From: Campylobacter coli LMG 9860
Lineage (GTDB): Bacteria > Campylobacterota > Campylobacteria > Campylobacterales > Campylobacteraceae
DNA length: 64,000 nucleotides
NCBI RefSeq assembly: GCF_000254135.1
Contig: NZ_AINS01000001.1
Coordinates: forward strand, 1 to 64,000
Reading direction: 5' to 3'
The position numbers were made by a program, and so were the translations under genes. Under the pieces are notes generated by a model, which did no database searches, was not told the origin of the DNA, and saw only the letters and a list, made by a program, of their open reading frames with translations. This document shows positions 55,639-64,000 of the stretch, piece after piece; position 1 is the stretch's first letter; every line of letters starts with the position of its first letter.

Positions 55639-56649
55639 TCAATTTTCATCAAATAAAGTTTGTTCGTAATTAAGCTTAAGTACACTAAAACTTTTTGTAC
55701 TTGCTATACGACCTTTGGCAGTGCGTTCTATGTAGCCATTTGCAAGCAAATAAGGTTCGATTACATCTTCAATAGTATTTTCATCTTCACTCAAAGCTGC
55801 CGCTATACTAGAAAGTCCTATAGGCTTTCTTTTAGCCTCTGTTAAAAGCTCTAGATATCTTAAATCCATCGCATCAAAACCAAGCTCATTGACACCTAAA
55901 GAATTTAATGCTTCTTTAGCCCTTTCTTTGGTGATCGTTTCTTCGTCATTTACATCTGCAAAATCTCTCACTCTTTTTAAAAGTCTAAGTGCGATTCTAG
56001 GGGTAGAGCGACTTCTTTTGGCAATCTCAAGTGCAGCTTCATTTTCACAGCTTTTATTGAGCTTTAGTGCAGCTTTTTGAAGTATGATAGCAAGCTCTTC
56101 ATCTTTATAAAATTCAAGTCTAAATTGCATTCCAAAACGATCTCTTAAAGGATTGCTAAGCATTCCTGCACGGGTTGTAGCGCCAATAAGTGTAAATTTA
56201 GGCAAATCGATTTTTATAGTTTGTGCTGCAGGGCCACTACCGATGATGATATCTAGCCTATAATCTTCCATTGCAGGGTAAAGTACTTCTTCAATAGCAG
56301 GGCTTAAGCGATGAATTTCATCGATAAAAAGCACATCTCCTTCGCTTAAATTGGTTAAAATTGCAGCCAAATCCCCGCTTTTTTCTATCATAGGAGCCGC
56401 AGTTGTTTTGATATTTGCACCCATCTCATAAGAAATAATATTAGCTAATGTAGTTTTGCCAAGTCCTGCAGGCCCACTAAAAAGTATATGGTCTAAGCAT
56501 TCATTTCTTTTTTTTGCAGCGCTAATAAAAACATTTAAATTTTTTTTAATGTTTTCTTGTCCTATGTAGCCATCGAAATTTGAAGGACGCAGAGAAGTTT
56601 CATAAGTTTCGTCAAAAGAATATTTTTCTATTTCTACTATTCTGTCCAT
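55639..56649 (-). CDS. ruvB: RuvB, Holliday junction branch-migration motor
   Basis: The AAA+ helicase subunit of RuvAB. The 336-residue protein starts with [24 protein letters not shown]. It has Walker [12 protein letters not shown] near residue 60, Walker [13 protein letters not shown] near 108, the sensor [18 protein letters not shown] near 155, and a C-terminal winged helix with [16 protein letters not shown] near 300. Divergent from the 136-residue gene at 56740 and upstream of the AmaA-like gene. Confidence 0.96.
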   Translation of the reverse strand: MDRIVEIEKYSFDETYETSLRPSNFDGYIGQENIKKNLNVFISAAKKRNECLDHILFSGPAGLGKTTLANIISYEMGANIKTTAAPMIEKSGDLAAILTNLSEGDVLFIDEIHRLSPAIEEVLYPAMEDYRLDIIIGSGPAAQTIKIDLPKFTLIGATTRAGMLSNPLRDRFGMQFRLEFYKDEELAIILQKAALKLNKSCENEAALEIAKRSRSTPRIALRLLKRVRDFADVNDEETITKERAKEALNSLGVNELGFDAMDLRYLELLTEAKRKPIGLSSIAAALSEDENTIEDVIEPYLLANGYIERTAKGRIASTKSFSVLKLNYEQTLFDEN

Positions 56650-56739
56650 ATTTTCATTCTTATACTTTGGAAAATTAAAATAAGATTTTAGCTAAAATTT
56701 GCTACAATTTGCATTAAACTTTAGCAATGCGGTTTAAAA

Positions 56740-57150
56740 ATGGGAATTTTAACAAAATTAGAATTAGATTATGAAATTGACGATATAGAAAAATTTTTAC
56801 AATTTTTTAGAACCATGTGCGATAGGTTTGAACCTTTAATCATCAAGCTTGGAAGCGATAGCGTGCGTTATAAAGAAGCCATAAAAGAGCTTGAAACTTT
56901 AGCACACAATACCGCTTGGGCAGCAAGACGCTTAAATCTTGAAGAAGTGACTGATTTTTGTGTATTTTGTGAAGAGATGATGGCGCAAGCAAATCGCTTT
57001 AATGGGCCTGCTAGTGATGAATTTACGGATTGGATGCTTTTGATGAGTGATCAATTTGAAAAATATTGTCGTTCATATGAAAATGATGATTCTGTTTTAG
57101 CGGTTTTTAATCCTTTAATTGTTAATGTTCCAAATATTATTTCTAAATAA
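56740..57150 (+). CDS. conserved protein of unknown function before tmRNA
   Basis: A 136-residue acidic, all-helical-looking protein without signal peptide or membrane helix. It carries CDRFEPLIIKLGSDSVRYKE near residue 27 and WAARRLNLEEVTDFCVFCEEMM near 60; the CVFC pair could bind metal. I do not recognise the family. It ends directly at the first base of tmRNA. Corresponds to Cj1361c as I recall. Confidence 0.7.
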   Translation: MGILTKLELDYEIDDIEKFLQFFRTMCDRFEPLIIKLGSDSVRYKEAIKELETLAHNTAWAARRLNLEEVTDFCVFCEEMMAQANRFNGPASDEFTDWMLLMSDQFEKYCRSYENDDSVLAVFNPLIVNVPNIISK

Positions 57151-57509
57151 GGGAGCGACTTGGCTTCGACAGGAGTAAGTCTGCTTAGATGGCATGTCGC
57201 TTTGGGCAAAGCGTAAAAAGCCCAAATAAAATTAAACGCAAATAACGTTAAATTCGCTCCTGCTTACGCTAAAGCTGCGTAAGTTCAGTTGAGCCTGAAA
57301 TTTAAGTCATACTATCTAGCTTAATTTTCGGTCATTTTTGATAGTGTAGCCTTGCGTTTGACAAGCGTTGAGGTGAAATAAGGTCTTAGCCTTGCTTTTG
57401 AGTTTTGGAAGATGAGCGAAGTAGGGTGAAGTAGTCATCTTTGCTAAACATGTAGAAGTCTTTGTGGGGTTATTTTTGGACAGGGGTTCAATTCCCCTCG
57501 CTTCCACCA
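57151..57509 (+). ncRNA. ssrA: tmRNA (ssrA)
   Basis: Rescues stalled ribosomes. The 5' end GGGAGCGA pairs with the 3' end TCGCTTCCACCA to form the alanine-tRNA-like acceptor, with GGTTCAATTCC as the T-loop near the end. The tag reading frame starts at GCA 57238-57240 and ends with TAA 57280-57282. It encodes ANNVKFAPAYAKAA, the tag I recall for C. jejuni, which marks the peptide for proteolysis. The mature CCA is encoded. Confidence 0.97.
57238..57282 (+). other. tmRNA proteolysis-tag reading frame
   Basis: Fourteen codons and a stop within tmRNA, resumed at GCA and ending in AKAA. This gives the hydrophobic/alanine-rich C-terminus recognised by ClpXP-type proteases. Confidence 0.92.
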
Positions 57510-57664
57510 TCACGCTAATTTTAAGTAAATCATAAGTTTATTTCAAATTTTTAGAATTTTTTATATGAAGTTAAGATCGATTTATTACCCTTAAAACTTT
57601 GATATATTGGATTTTATAATTTTTCATTAAAAATTTATAGTTTTATTTTTAAGCTTATTTTTAA

Positions 57665-57678
57665 GGGGGGGGTATAAT
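57665..57678 (+). promoter_or_regulatory. G8 tract directly joined to the -10 box of the autotransporter gene
   Basis: Eight G (57665-57672) are followed without a gap by TATAAT (57673-57678), 36 bases before the ATG. Upstream sequence TTTATTTTTAAGCTTATTTTTAA has the T-rich periodic look of Campylobacter promoters. A change in G number would move the -10 relative to the upstream element, so transcription could be phase variable. The effect is inferred, not shown. Confidence 0.7.
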
Positions 57679-57714
57679 TATTCCTTCAGTTTAAATTTAT
57701 TGAAGGAGAAACTT

Positions 57715-59994
57715 ATGAAGAAAAATGCTTCGAGCAAGATATTGCTAAGCTTAGGTGTAGCAACTTTGCTTTATTCGAGTGCTTTTGCACAAGAAATCAA
57801 TCTTACACAATCTTCAGATGTGGGAAATTATTTTGAAGAAAATGGTAAGGATATCAATCTTAAAAATCCTGATAAGTACAAAGGGCAAGATTTAAGTATC
57901 AAAATGGGTGTTTGGGATTTACCAAACGATGATTATGATAGCGATGATTATCGATTGAACATTGATATCGGTAAAAACAATACTTTAAGCTTTACACACA
58001 ATAATGGCCAAAATCCTGTTTATGTAACAAATCTAAACGCTACTGCTAAAGAGGTTAAAACAACAGATATAGTTTTACAAGCTTTTGCACCTTCGGTGAT
58101 TAATGGAAATTTAACTATGACTAGCTCAGGAGCTGAAACCATTACCGAGGATGAAAAAAAAGGTTCAGGTATAATTCTTTATAATGGAAATGGAGCAGTT
58201 GAAGGAAAAAGTGCTAATGGTAGCTTAACTATAAATGGAAATTTTACTGCCGATAAAACCCTTTTTGCTGCTTATGGAAATTTTGTTAAGGTAAATGGAA
58301 CTGCAAATCTTACAAATTCAAATTTTGGACTTATGAAGCGCTCTTATACAGACTTAGAAGCAAATAATGTAGTAATAGTTCAAGCTAAAGATTTCAATGA
58401 AAACATTTTAAAAGCAAATAATAACGCAGGTGCATTACTTTTAAAATTCGCAGGTGATTATATCTCAACCGATGTTCAAGGCAAAGATCCTTTGGAAGCA
58501 GCAACTATAATAGATATTAGCGATGAAGATAAATACGGCGATGGAGAAAAAGGCTTAGTAGATTATAAACTTAGTGTTCAAAACTGCGGTGGCAATAAAT
58601 GCTTAGTGATTAATGGAGGTGCTACTGCAGCGGCTAAAGATAAGCTAGTTCAACTTCAAGTAGATATAGATACTATCGATAAATTGCTTAAAAATGAATT
58701 TGATTCTAGCCAAGGTGAAGAATGGGAGCAAGCCAAAGAAACCCTTAAAAAGCAACAAGCTGAAATTCAAACAATGTTAGAAGAAGCTAAGAAAAACGGC
58801 GGTAAAATCGATGATGAAAAATACATTGATTTAGTAAATAAAAATTCAAATTTAAATCTTAGCGCTAATGATAAAGCTTCTATCCTAGCACTTCGTTCTA
58901 TCACAGAACAATTAGGAAGTATAGGAGCAGATTTAGCAAGTAGAGAAGGTGTAAAACTAGCTTTAGATATCAAAAAAGACACAGACAACACAGGTAAATC
59001 TGTATCTAATCTAAATTCAGCTTCTAGTGCAGTGAATACCACTATGAATATTTCTAATGATGTTTCTATAGGTTCTCGTGTAGCAATGCTAAACAATCCT
59101 TTTGGAACTTATGCTTCTAAAATGAATGGTCTTAAATTTGCTGCTTTAGATAGTGATATGAGACCAAGCTATGTAAATGAATATACCAATAGTGTTTGGG
59201 CTAATGCTTTTGGTGGTGCTAATATTATCGATGGAGATAGTGGTGCAATGTATGGTGCTACCGTGGGAGTAGATAAACAAGCTAATGATGATGTTTTATG
59301 GGGTGCTTATTTTACTTATGCAAACGCTAAAATCAAAGACAATAATTTAGAACAAAAAAGCGATAACTTCCAATTAGGTATGTATTCTACTATCAATGTA
59401 GCTCCACAATGGGAACTTAATCTTAAAGCTTATGCTCAAGTTTCTCCAACTAAACAAGACAATGTTCAAATAGATGGTGCATATAACTCAGATTATACAA
59501 GCAAATTCTTAGGACTTAGTGCTAATGCAGGTCGTGTGTTTGACTTTAGTGATAATACTTTATTTATCAAACCTTTTGCGGGAGTAAATTATTATTTTAG
59601 TTATACTCCATCTCATACAGAAAATGGTGCTATTGCTAAAGATATTGATTCTATGAAAAACAATTCTGTAAGTGTTGAAGTGGGTGCTGAATTTAGAAAA
59701 TATATGAATGAAAACTCTTATATTTTTGTAACTCCAAAAATAGAACAATTTGTTATCAATAGTGGTGATGATTACACAGCTAACCTAGCTGTAAATAATG
59801 CTTTCTTTACTAGTGTAGAAGCTAACAACAAGAAAAAAACATACGGACAAATTATCGTAGGGGGTAATGTAGATTTTACAAATCAACTCAGTATGAATCT
59901 TGGCTTTGGTGCTAAACAAATACTAGCAGGTAAAGTAGATAATAAAAATGAAACTTACTTAAGTGGTCAAGTAGGACTTAAGTATAAATTTTAA
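57715..59994 (+). CDS. autotransporter outer-membrane protein
   Basis: A 759-residue type V secreted protein. Residues 1-25 are a signal peptide (ending SSAFAQE). Residues about 26-280 are Asn/Gly/Thr-rich and beta-helix-like. Residues about 300-400 are helical and charged, probably a coiled coil (KDKLVQLQVDIDTIDKLL). The autotransporter beta-barrel follows from about 480 (NSVWANAFGG) to the terminal LKYKF. Its C-terminal part resembles the Cap family of C. jejuni adhesins, as I recall. ATG 57715 with AAGGAG is preferred over an in-frame TTG at 57700. Expression may be phase variable through the promoter G tract. The passenger function is unknown. Confidence 0.8.
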   Translation: MKKNASSKILLSLGVATLLYSSAFAQEINLTQSSDVGNYFEENGKDINLKNPDKYKGQDLSIKMGVWDLPNDDYDSDDYRLNIDIGKNNTLSFTHNNGQNPVYVTNLNATAKEVKTTDIVLQAFAPSVINGNLTMTSSGAETITEDEKKGSGIILYNGNGAVEGKSANGSLTINGNFTADKTLFAAYGNFVKVNGTANLTNSNFGLMKRSYTDLEANNVVIVQAKDFNENILKANNNAGALLLKFAGDYISTDVQGKDPLEAATIIDISDEDKYGDGEKGLVDYKLSVQNCGGNKCLVINGGATAAAKDKLVQLQVDIDTIDKLLKNEFDSSQGEEWEQAKETLKKQQAEIQTMLEEAKKNGGKIDDEKYIDLVNKNSNLNLSANDKASILALRSITEQLGSIGADLASREGVKLALDIKKDTDNTGKSVSNLNSASSAVNTTMNISNDVSIGSRVAMLNNPFGTYASKMNGLKFAALDSDMRPSYVNEYTNSVWANAFGGANIIDGDSGAMYGATVGVDKQANDDVLWGAYFTYANAKIKDNNLEQKSDNFQLGMYSTINVAPQWELNLKAYAQVSPTKQDNVQIDGAYNSDYTSKFLGLSANAGRVFDFSDNTLFIKPFAGVNYYFSYTPSHTENGAIAKDIDSMKNNSVSVEVGAEFRKYMNENSYIFVTPKIEQFVINSGDDYTANLAVNNAFFTSVEANNKKKTYGQIIVGGNVDFTNQLSMNLGFGAKQILAGKVDNKNETYLSGQVGLKYKF

Positions 59995-60001
59995 TCTTAA
60001 A

Positions 60002-60046
60002 AATCATTTCTAAATCTTTTTATAGTTTAGAAATGATTGTTTATTT
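60002..60046 (+). terminator. terminator after the autotransporter gene
   Basis: AATCATTTCTAAA (60002-60014) pairs perfectly with TTTAGAAATGATT (60026-60038), 13 bases, followed by GTTTATTT. It separates the autotransporter from the convergent ppk. Confidence 0.85.
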
Positions 60047-60135
60047 CTATGGGAAATCTCCTAAGGCTTTATTTTAAAGTCCTTTTTTATAATAAACAAG
60101 TAAATAAGTCTTTAGAGTAAAAACCTTAAAAACTT

Positions 60136-62220
60136 TTAGTTTTCTTTGAAAAGTTTAGAAGCTAAGTGCGTTGCACGACTTTGATCTGTATCTTTTTTAA
60201 GTGTTTTATAAATTTTACTGACATATTCTTCTAAAATTTGTTGTGAGTCAATCACTTTTTCATTGCTAGCAACTTTTGCATATTCTCCATCATTTTGAAG
60301 TTCATAAGCAAGTAAATTATCGCTGAGTTGCAAGCGCAAGAATTGTGCTAATTTTGCCTTACTTCTTTCATCATATATAGGAGTCATAAGTTCTAAACGA
60401 CGCTCTAAATTTCTTGGCATCCAGTCCGCACTTGATATAAAATAATTTGGCTCACTGTGTTTAAAATAAAACACCCTAGCATGTTCTAAATATTTTCCTA
60501 TAATACTTCTAACGCGTATGTTTTTGCTGAATTCTTCATTAGGTTTTAAACAGCAAATTCCACGCACGATAAGATCGATTTGAGTTCCTTTTATACTTGC
60601 TTCATAAAGAGCTTTTATGATATCGCTATCTACAAGAGAATTCATCTTTGCAATGATAACTCCTTCGCTTCCTTTGCTTGCCTCTAAAGCTATCATTTCT
60701 AGAATTTTTTCTTTGATTTGATTTGGACTCATAGAGAGAGTTTGAAGGCGACGATTTTTGCTAAAACCTGAAAGTATATGAAAAAAGCTTGTTGTATCTC
60801 TTGCAAATTCAACTTTGCTTGTAAAATAACTCACATCAGTGTAGATTTTAGCACTGCTTGCATTGTAGTTTCCCGTGCTTAAATGCATATAAAATTTAAG
60901 CTTATCGCCTTTTTTGCGTATAACTTGAGAAACTTTGGCATGAACTTTAAAGCCAGTGATTCCATAAATCACATGAGCTCCAGCATTTTCTAAAGCTTTT
61001 GCCCAGTGAAGATTGTTTTCTTCATCAAAGCGAGCTTTAAGCTCTACCATAACTGTAACTTGTATCCCATCGCTTGCTGCATCGATTAAGGCTTGGACTA
61101 TGTTAGAGTTTTTTTCTACTCTATAAAGAGTCATTCTTATAGAAATAACCTCAGGATCTTTGCTTGCTTCTTTGATGAACTTATAAACAGGATCAAAGCT
61201 TTCAAAAGGTTGAATGATGAGTATATCTTCTTTATCTATCGCATCAAAAATGGATAAATTTTCATCAAAAGGCGGTAAGGTTTTAGGTGTATAAAGGGGA
61301 CTTAAAAGATGAGTAAAGGTTTTATTGCCAGCAATTTGCCAAAGGCTAGGAAGATTTAACAAGATAGAATACTCATAAACATCCTTGTGGAAAATTTTCA
61401 TATGAGTATTAAGAAATTCTACGATTTGTTCATCTGCACCCTTTTGAATTTGTAATCTTACAAAAGCACCTTTTCTACGAAGTTTTAAGCCTTGCTCTAA
61501 TATCATCATAAAATCATCAGCTTCTTCCTCTTCTATCACCATATCTGCATTTCTAGTTACCCTAAAAGCAGCTGAAGCAAGGAGTTTGTAACCTGGAAAA
61601 ATTTCTTCTGTATGTTTTTCTACTATACTTTCAATTGGAACATAAACATTGGCACTCACTTCATAAAAACGAGGTAAAACTCTTGGAATTCGAATCATTC
61701 CAAATTTGATAAGCTCAGGATGGGTTTTATCACAAATTTTAACCGCCAAAGAAAATGAAAGATTATTTAGGTGCGGAAAAGGGTGAGTCGCATCCACAGC
61801 GATTGGAACAATAACAGGAAAAATAGTAGAGAAAAAATATTCGTCACATTTTTGTTTGAGGTTGTTGTCTAAATTTTCATAATTTTTGATAAAAAGATTT
61901 TCTTTTTCAAGATCGCTTATAATTTCATTAAAATAATGCTCTAAAAGATCTTTTTCTTTGTGAAGATATTTGCGTATAGCTTTTAATTGCTGCAAAGGAG
62001 ACATCTCATCACTACTGCTTATATTAACTCCAGCTGAAAAAAGTTGTTTTAATCCGGCAACGCGTATCATATAAAATTCATCCAAATTGGTACAATATAT
62101 AGCTACAAATTTAAGGCGTTCTAATAAAGGCAACGGACGCGAACATTGATCTAATACCCGTGAGTTAAAGCGTAGCCAAGAAAGTTCTCTATTTAAAAAC
62201 ATATTCGGATTTGTTTGCAT
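60136..62220 (-). CDS. ppk: Ppk1, polyphosphate kinase
   Basis: Makes long-chain polyphosphate from ATP, important for stress survival and virulence in C. jejuni. The 694-residue protein starts with [16 protein letters not shown], has [13 protein letters not shown] near residue 45, and the phosphorylated histidine region [20 protein letters not shown] near 440, plus RGICCLKPN near 555. It is complete and monocistronic, divergent from nrfH. Confidence 0.96.
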   Translation of the reverse strand: MQTNPNMFLNRELSWLRFNSRVLDQCSRPLPLLERLKFVAIYCTNLDEFYMIRVAGLKQLFSAGVNISSSDEMSPLQQLKAIRKYLHKEKDLLEHYFNEIISDLEKENLFIKNYENLDNNLKQKCDEYFFSTIFPVIVPIAVDATHPFPHLNNLSFSLAVKICDKTHPELIKFGMIRIPRVLPRFYEVSANVYVPIESIVEKHTEEIFPGYKLLASAAFRVTRNADMVIEEEEADDFMMILEQGLKLRRKGAFVRLQIQKGADEQIVEFLNTHMKIFHKDVYEYSILLNLPSLWQIAGNKTFTHLLSPLYTPKTLPPFDENLSIFDAIDKEDILIIQPFESFDPVYKFIKEASKDPEVISIRMTLYRVEKNSNIVQALIDAASDGIQVTVMVELKARFDEENNLHWAKALENAGAHVIYGITGFKVHAKVSQVIRKKGDKLKFYMHLSTGNYNASSAKIYTDVSYFTSKVEFARDTTSFFHILSGFSKNRRLQTLSMSPNQIKEKILEMIALEASKGSEGVIIAKMNSLVDSDIIKALYEASIKGTQIDLIVRGICCLKPNEEFSKNIRVRSIIGKYLEHARVFYFKHSEPNYFISSADWMPRNLERRLELMTPIYDERSKAKLAQFLRLQLSDNLLAYELQNDGEYAKVASNEKVIDSQQILEEYVSKIYKTLKKDTDQSRATHLASKLFKEN

Positions 62221-62401
62221 TAAAACTCCTTTTTTGCGTTATTTTAACATTTATTTTTGAAAATAATGAGTTTTTTAGAGAAATAAAATTCAAAATTTTT
62301 ATTCCGGTTAATTAAGAGTAAATATATCTTTAAATTTATCTTAAAAAGCTATATGTTAGAATAACAATTTCATTTATTCTGAAAGTTTAAGGAGGAAAAT
62401 T

Positions 62402-62893
62402 TTGAAAAAATCTTTGAATCTTTTTGGTATTTTTCTTGTTTTGCTTTTTGTGTTCTTTGCGGTAGGATTTTATACCTTTTATAATGCAAAAGGTACATCT
62501 TACTTAAGTAATGCAAGTGAATCTTGTAACAATTGCCATATTATGAACGAGGTTTATAATGAATATATGGCAGGGCCACATGCACAAAAGGTAAAAGGAG
62601 AAGCTAGGGCAACCTGTGTTGATTGTCATTTACCCCATGGTTTCTTGGCTAAGTGGATAGCTAAAGCTGAAAGCGGTTTAAATCATGCTTATGCTTTTAC
62701 TTTTAAACTTGATGAGCTTCCTACAAATTTGAGTGCAACTGAAAAAAGCAGGAATATGATACAAGATAATTGTGTTCGTTGTCATGCTGATTTTGCTCAA
62801 ACAGCCATCAATGCTACAACAAATCCACATGCGGACAAATCTTTAAAATGTGCTTCTTGTCATCAAGATGTGGGTCACAAACATGGAATTTAA
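62402..62893 (+). CDS. nrfH: NrfH, tetrahaem cytochrome c quinol dehydrogenase
   Basis: The membrane-bound partner of nitrite reductase NrfA, passing electrons from menaquinol. The 163-residue NapC/NirT-type protein has an N-terminal membrane anchor (residues about 7-28) and four CxxCH haem motifs: CNNCH, CVDCH, CVRCH and CASCH. It starts at a TTG with AAGGAGG eight bases before. NrfA follows after 15 bases. It lies in the inner membrane, facing the periplasm. Confidence 0.93.
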   Translation: MKKSLNLFGIFLVLLFVFFAVGFYTFYNAKGTSYLSNASESCNNCHIMNEVYNEYMAGPHAQKVKGEARATCVDCHLPHGFLAKWIAKAESGLNHAYAFTFKLDELPTNLSATEKSRNMIQDNCVRCHADFAQTAINATTNPHADKSLKCASCHQDVGHKHGI

Positions 62894-62908
62894 TTAAGGA
62901 GAAATTGA

Positions 62909-64000
62909 ATGAAAAAAAATTTTTTACGCTTAGCTATCGTTGTTTTAGTTTTGCTTATAGTGGGAGTTTTATGGCTCAATAATGATATAAATCAAAAAAA
63001 AGAAGACGAGGCAAACAAAAATGCCATTGCTGCAAATGCGGATTTTTCTTTACTTAGCGATGATAATCCAAATTTTGAAAGATGGGGAAAGGTTTTTCCA
63101 GAGCAACTTAAAATGTATTTAACAGTTGAAGAAGAAGAGCCTAAGGCTACAGAATTTGGCGGTAACTTATCTTATTCAAAACTTATTCGTTTTCCTCAAC
63201 TAACAATACTTTGGGCTGGATATCCTTTTAGTCTTGATTTTAATGAAGAAAGAGGACATTTTTGGGTTCAAGTAGATCAAATGAAAACCGCAAGAAATAA
63301 TAAAGATTTTCTTAATGCTCACGGACTTAAAGCATTTAAGGGTCAGCCAGCAGCGTGTATGAACTGCCATAGTGGATGGACTCCATGGCTTATCAATAAT
63401 ATTGCAAAGGGAGATTTTGTCGCATTTAACTCTACAAATTATTGGACTATGATTAAAAATGTTCCCGCTGTTGATGGTATAGTAGAAAATTCTCCAGAGC
63501 ATGCAGGACCGCATGGTGGTAAGAGAATGGGTGTGACTTGTGCAGATTGTCATAATCCAAACGATATGAGCTTAAGACTTACTCGTCCTGCTGCAATTAA
63601 CGCTTTAGTTGCTAGAGGTTATGAAAAAGATCCAGTACAAGGCGTAAAAGCCACAAGAGAAGAGATGAGAACTTTGGTTTGTTCACAATGCCATGTTGAG
63701 TATTATTTTAAACCAACAGGAGAAAAAGTAAAAGTAATGGGCGAAACCATTGCTGATGATAGTTCTAAAAAATGGTGGGATGGCACTCAAAAAAATTATG
63801 ATGAATATGAATTTTGGAGAGATGGCAATCAACCAAAAGAAATCGAAGCTAATGGTATCATGTTAACATTCCCATGGAATGAGTGGAAAAAAGATCAGCC
63901 TTTTAGAATCGAAATGTTAGATGATTATTATGATAAAGTTCGCAATGTATTTGGTGCGGATTTCACTCATAAATTAACAGGTGCGCAAATCATTAAAATT
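62909..64000 (+). CDS. nrfA: NrfA, cytochrome c nitrite reductase (3' end cut by window)
   Basis: Reduces nitrite to ammonium in the periplasm with six electrons; it also detoxifies nitric oxide. The ATG at 62909 has AAGGAGAAAT upstream. A hydrophobic signal anchor (residues about 5-23) is followed by the NrfA domain, with ERWGKVFPEQLKMY near 50 and haem motifs CMNCH, CADCH and CSQCH within the visible 364 residues. The first haem, normally the CxxCK catalytic site, is CMNCH here, as I recall for C. jejuni. The remaining haems lie beyond the window. Confidence 0.93.
   Translation, partial: MKKNFLRLAIVVLVLLIVGVLWLNNDINQKKEDEANKNAIAANADFSLLSDDNPNFERWGKVFPEQLKMYLTVEEEEPKATEFGGNLSYSKLIRFPQLTILWAGYPFSLDFNEERGHFWVQVDQMKTARNNKDFLNAHGLKAFKGQPAACMNCHSGWTPWLINNIAKGDFVAFNSTNYWTMIKNVPAVDGIVENSPEHAGPHGGKRMGVTCADCHNPNDMSLRLTRPAAINALVARGYEKDPVQGVKATREEMRTLVCSQCHVEYYFKPTGEKVKVMGETIADDSSKKWWDGTQKNYDEYEFWRDGNQPKEIEANGIMLTFPWNEWKKDQPFRIEMLDDYYDKVRNVFGADFTHKLTGAQIIKI

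Noticed and set aside
57316-57513. Minus-strand 65-codon frame ending near 57316
   Set aside because: It lies completely within tmRNA, whose acceptor stem and tag frame are unambiguous.
57700-57714. TTG start five codons upstream of the autotransporter ATG
   Set aside because: The ribosome site AAGGAG lies between this TTG and the ATG, and the signal peptide begins naturally at the ATG.

Overview
The window is a chromosomal stretch of a very AT-rich epsilonproteobacterium, almost certainly Campylobacter jejuni or a close relative such as C. coli. The evidence is the tmRNA tag (ANNVKFAPAYAKAA, as I recall it for C. jejuni), the single cytochrome P450 next to kpsS, the fldA/katA/ankyrin cluster, selAB, the enterobactin-esterase-like gene, amaA, ppk and nrfHA, and homopolymeric G tracts of the contingency-locus type. 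The gene order mirrors, in reverse, the Cj1357-Cj1416 region of C. jejuni NCTC 11168 as I remember it; no alignment was run.

Region 1 (1-8139) is the end of the capsule locus. Six tightly packed, very AT-rich genes (64-4928) encode a sialic/ulosonic-acid-type cytidylyltransferase, a variant KdsB-like CMP-Kdo synthetase, a PurF-like phosphoribosyltransferase without the glutaminase domain, a second degenerate cytidylyltransferase, a DRE-TIM (HMG-lyase-like) aldolase and a HAD phosphatase. They look like a pathway for an unusual CMP-activated sugar acid and are the best candidate here for an undescribed system. The conserved export/Kdo-linker genes kpsC and kpsS follow. A G9 tract sits at the junction of the first two genes.

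Region 2 (8208-15008) holds a hydrolase/P450/small membrane protein operon, acpS-fliL, a phosphomannomutase/phosphoglucomutase, gene remnants (an M48-like tail and a frameshifted zinc-ribbon membrane protein), rsfS and nadD. Region 3 (15070-22323) is gapA-pgk-tpiA-fabI-hydA2 on the plus strand, converging on a feoAB ferrous-iron operon with three frameshifts.

Region 4 (22402-28952) is an intact minus-strand operon ridA-dcuC-PLP lyase-fumarase-family lyase-mmgE/prpD. A YheO-type regulator is transcribed divergently, and two palindromic operators lie between them. It probably imports and breaks down a C4-dicarboxylate-linked amino compound. Region 5 (28956-32594) is oxidative stress and iron: ankyrin protein, katA, two conserved unknowns and flavodoxin.

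Region 6 (32600-39580) carries an enterobactin-esterase-like gene with no visible start codon, a multi-cluster ferredoxin, selAB, a DsbC-like protein and a lipoprotein. It appears inverted compared with NCTC 11168 as I recall it. Region 7 (39581-57150) is housekeeping and envelope: an MFS exporter, rdgB, an RND-MlaC-MlaA lipid transport set, purine salvage, menaquinone (mqnE), a degenerate GlnD homologue, glmS, fumC, amaA and ruvB. Region 8 (57151-64000) holds tmRNA, an autotransporter whose promoter contains a G8 tract abutting the -10 box, ppk, and the nitrite reductase genes nrfH and nrfA (cut by the window end).
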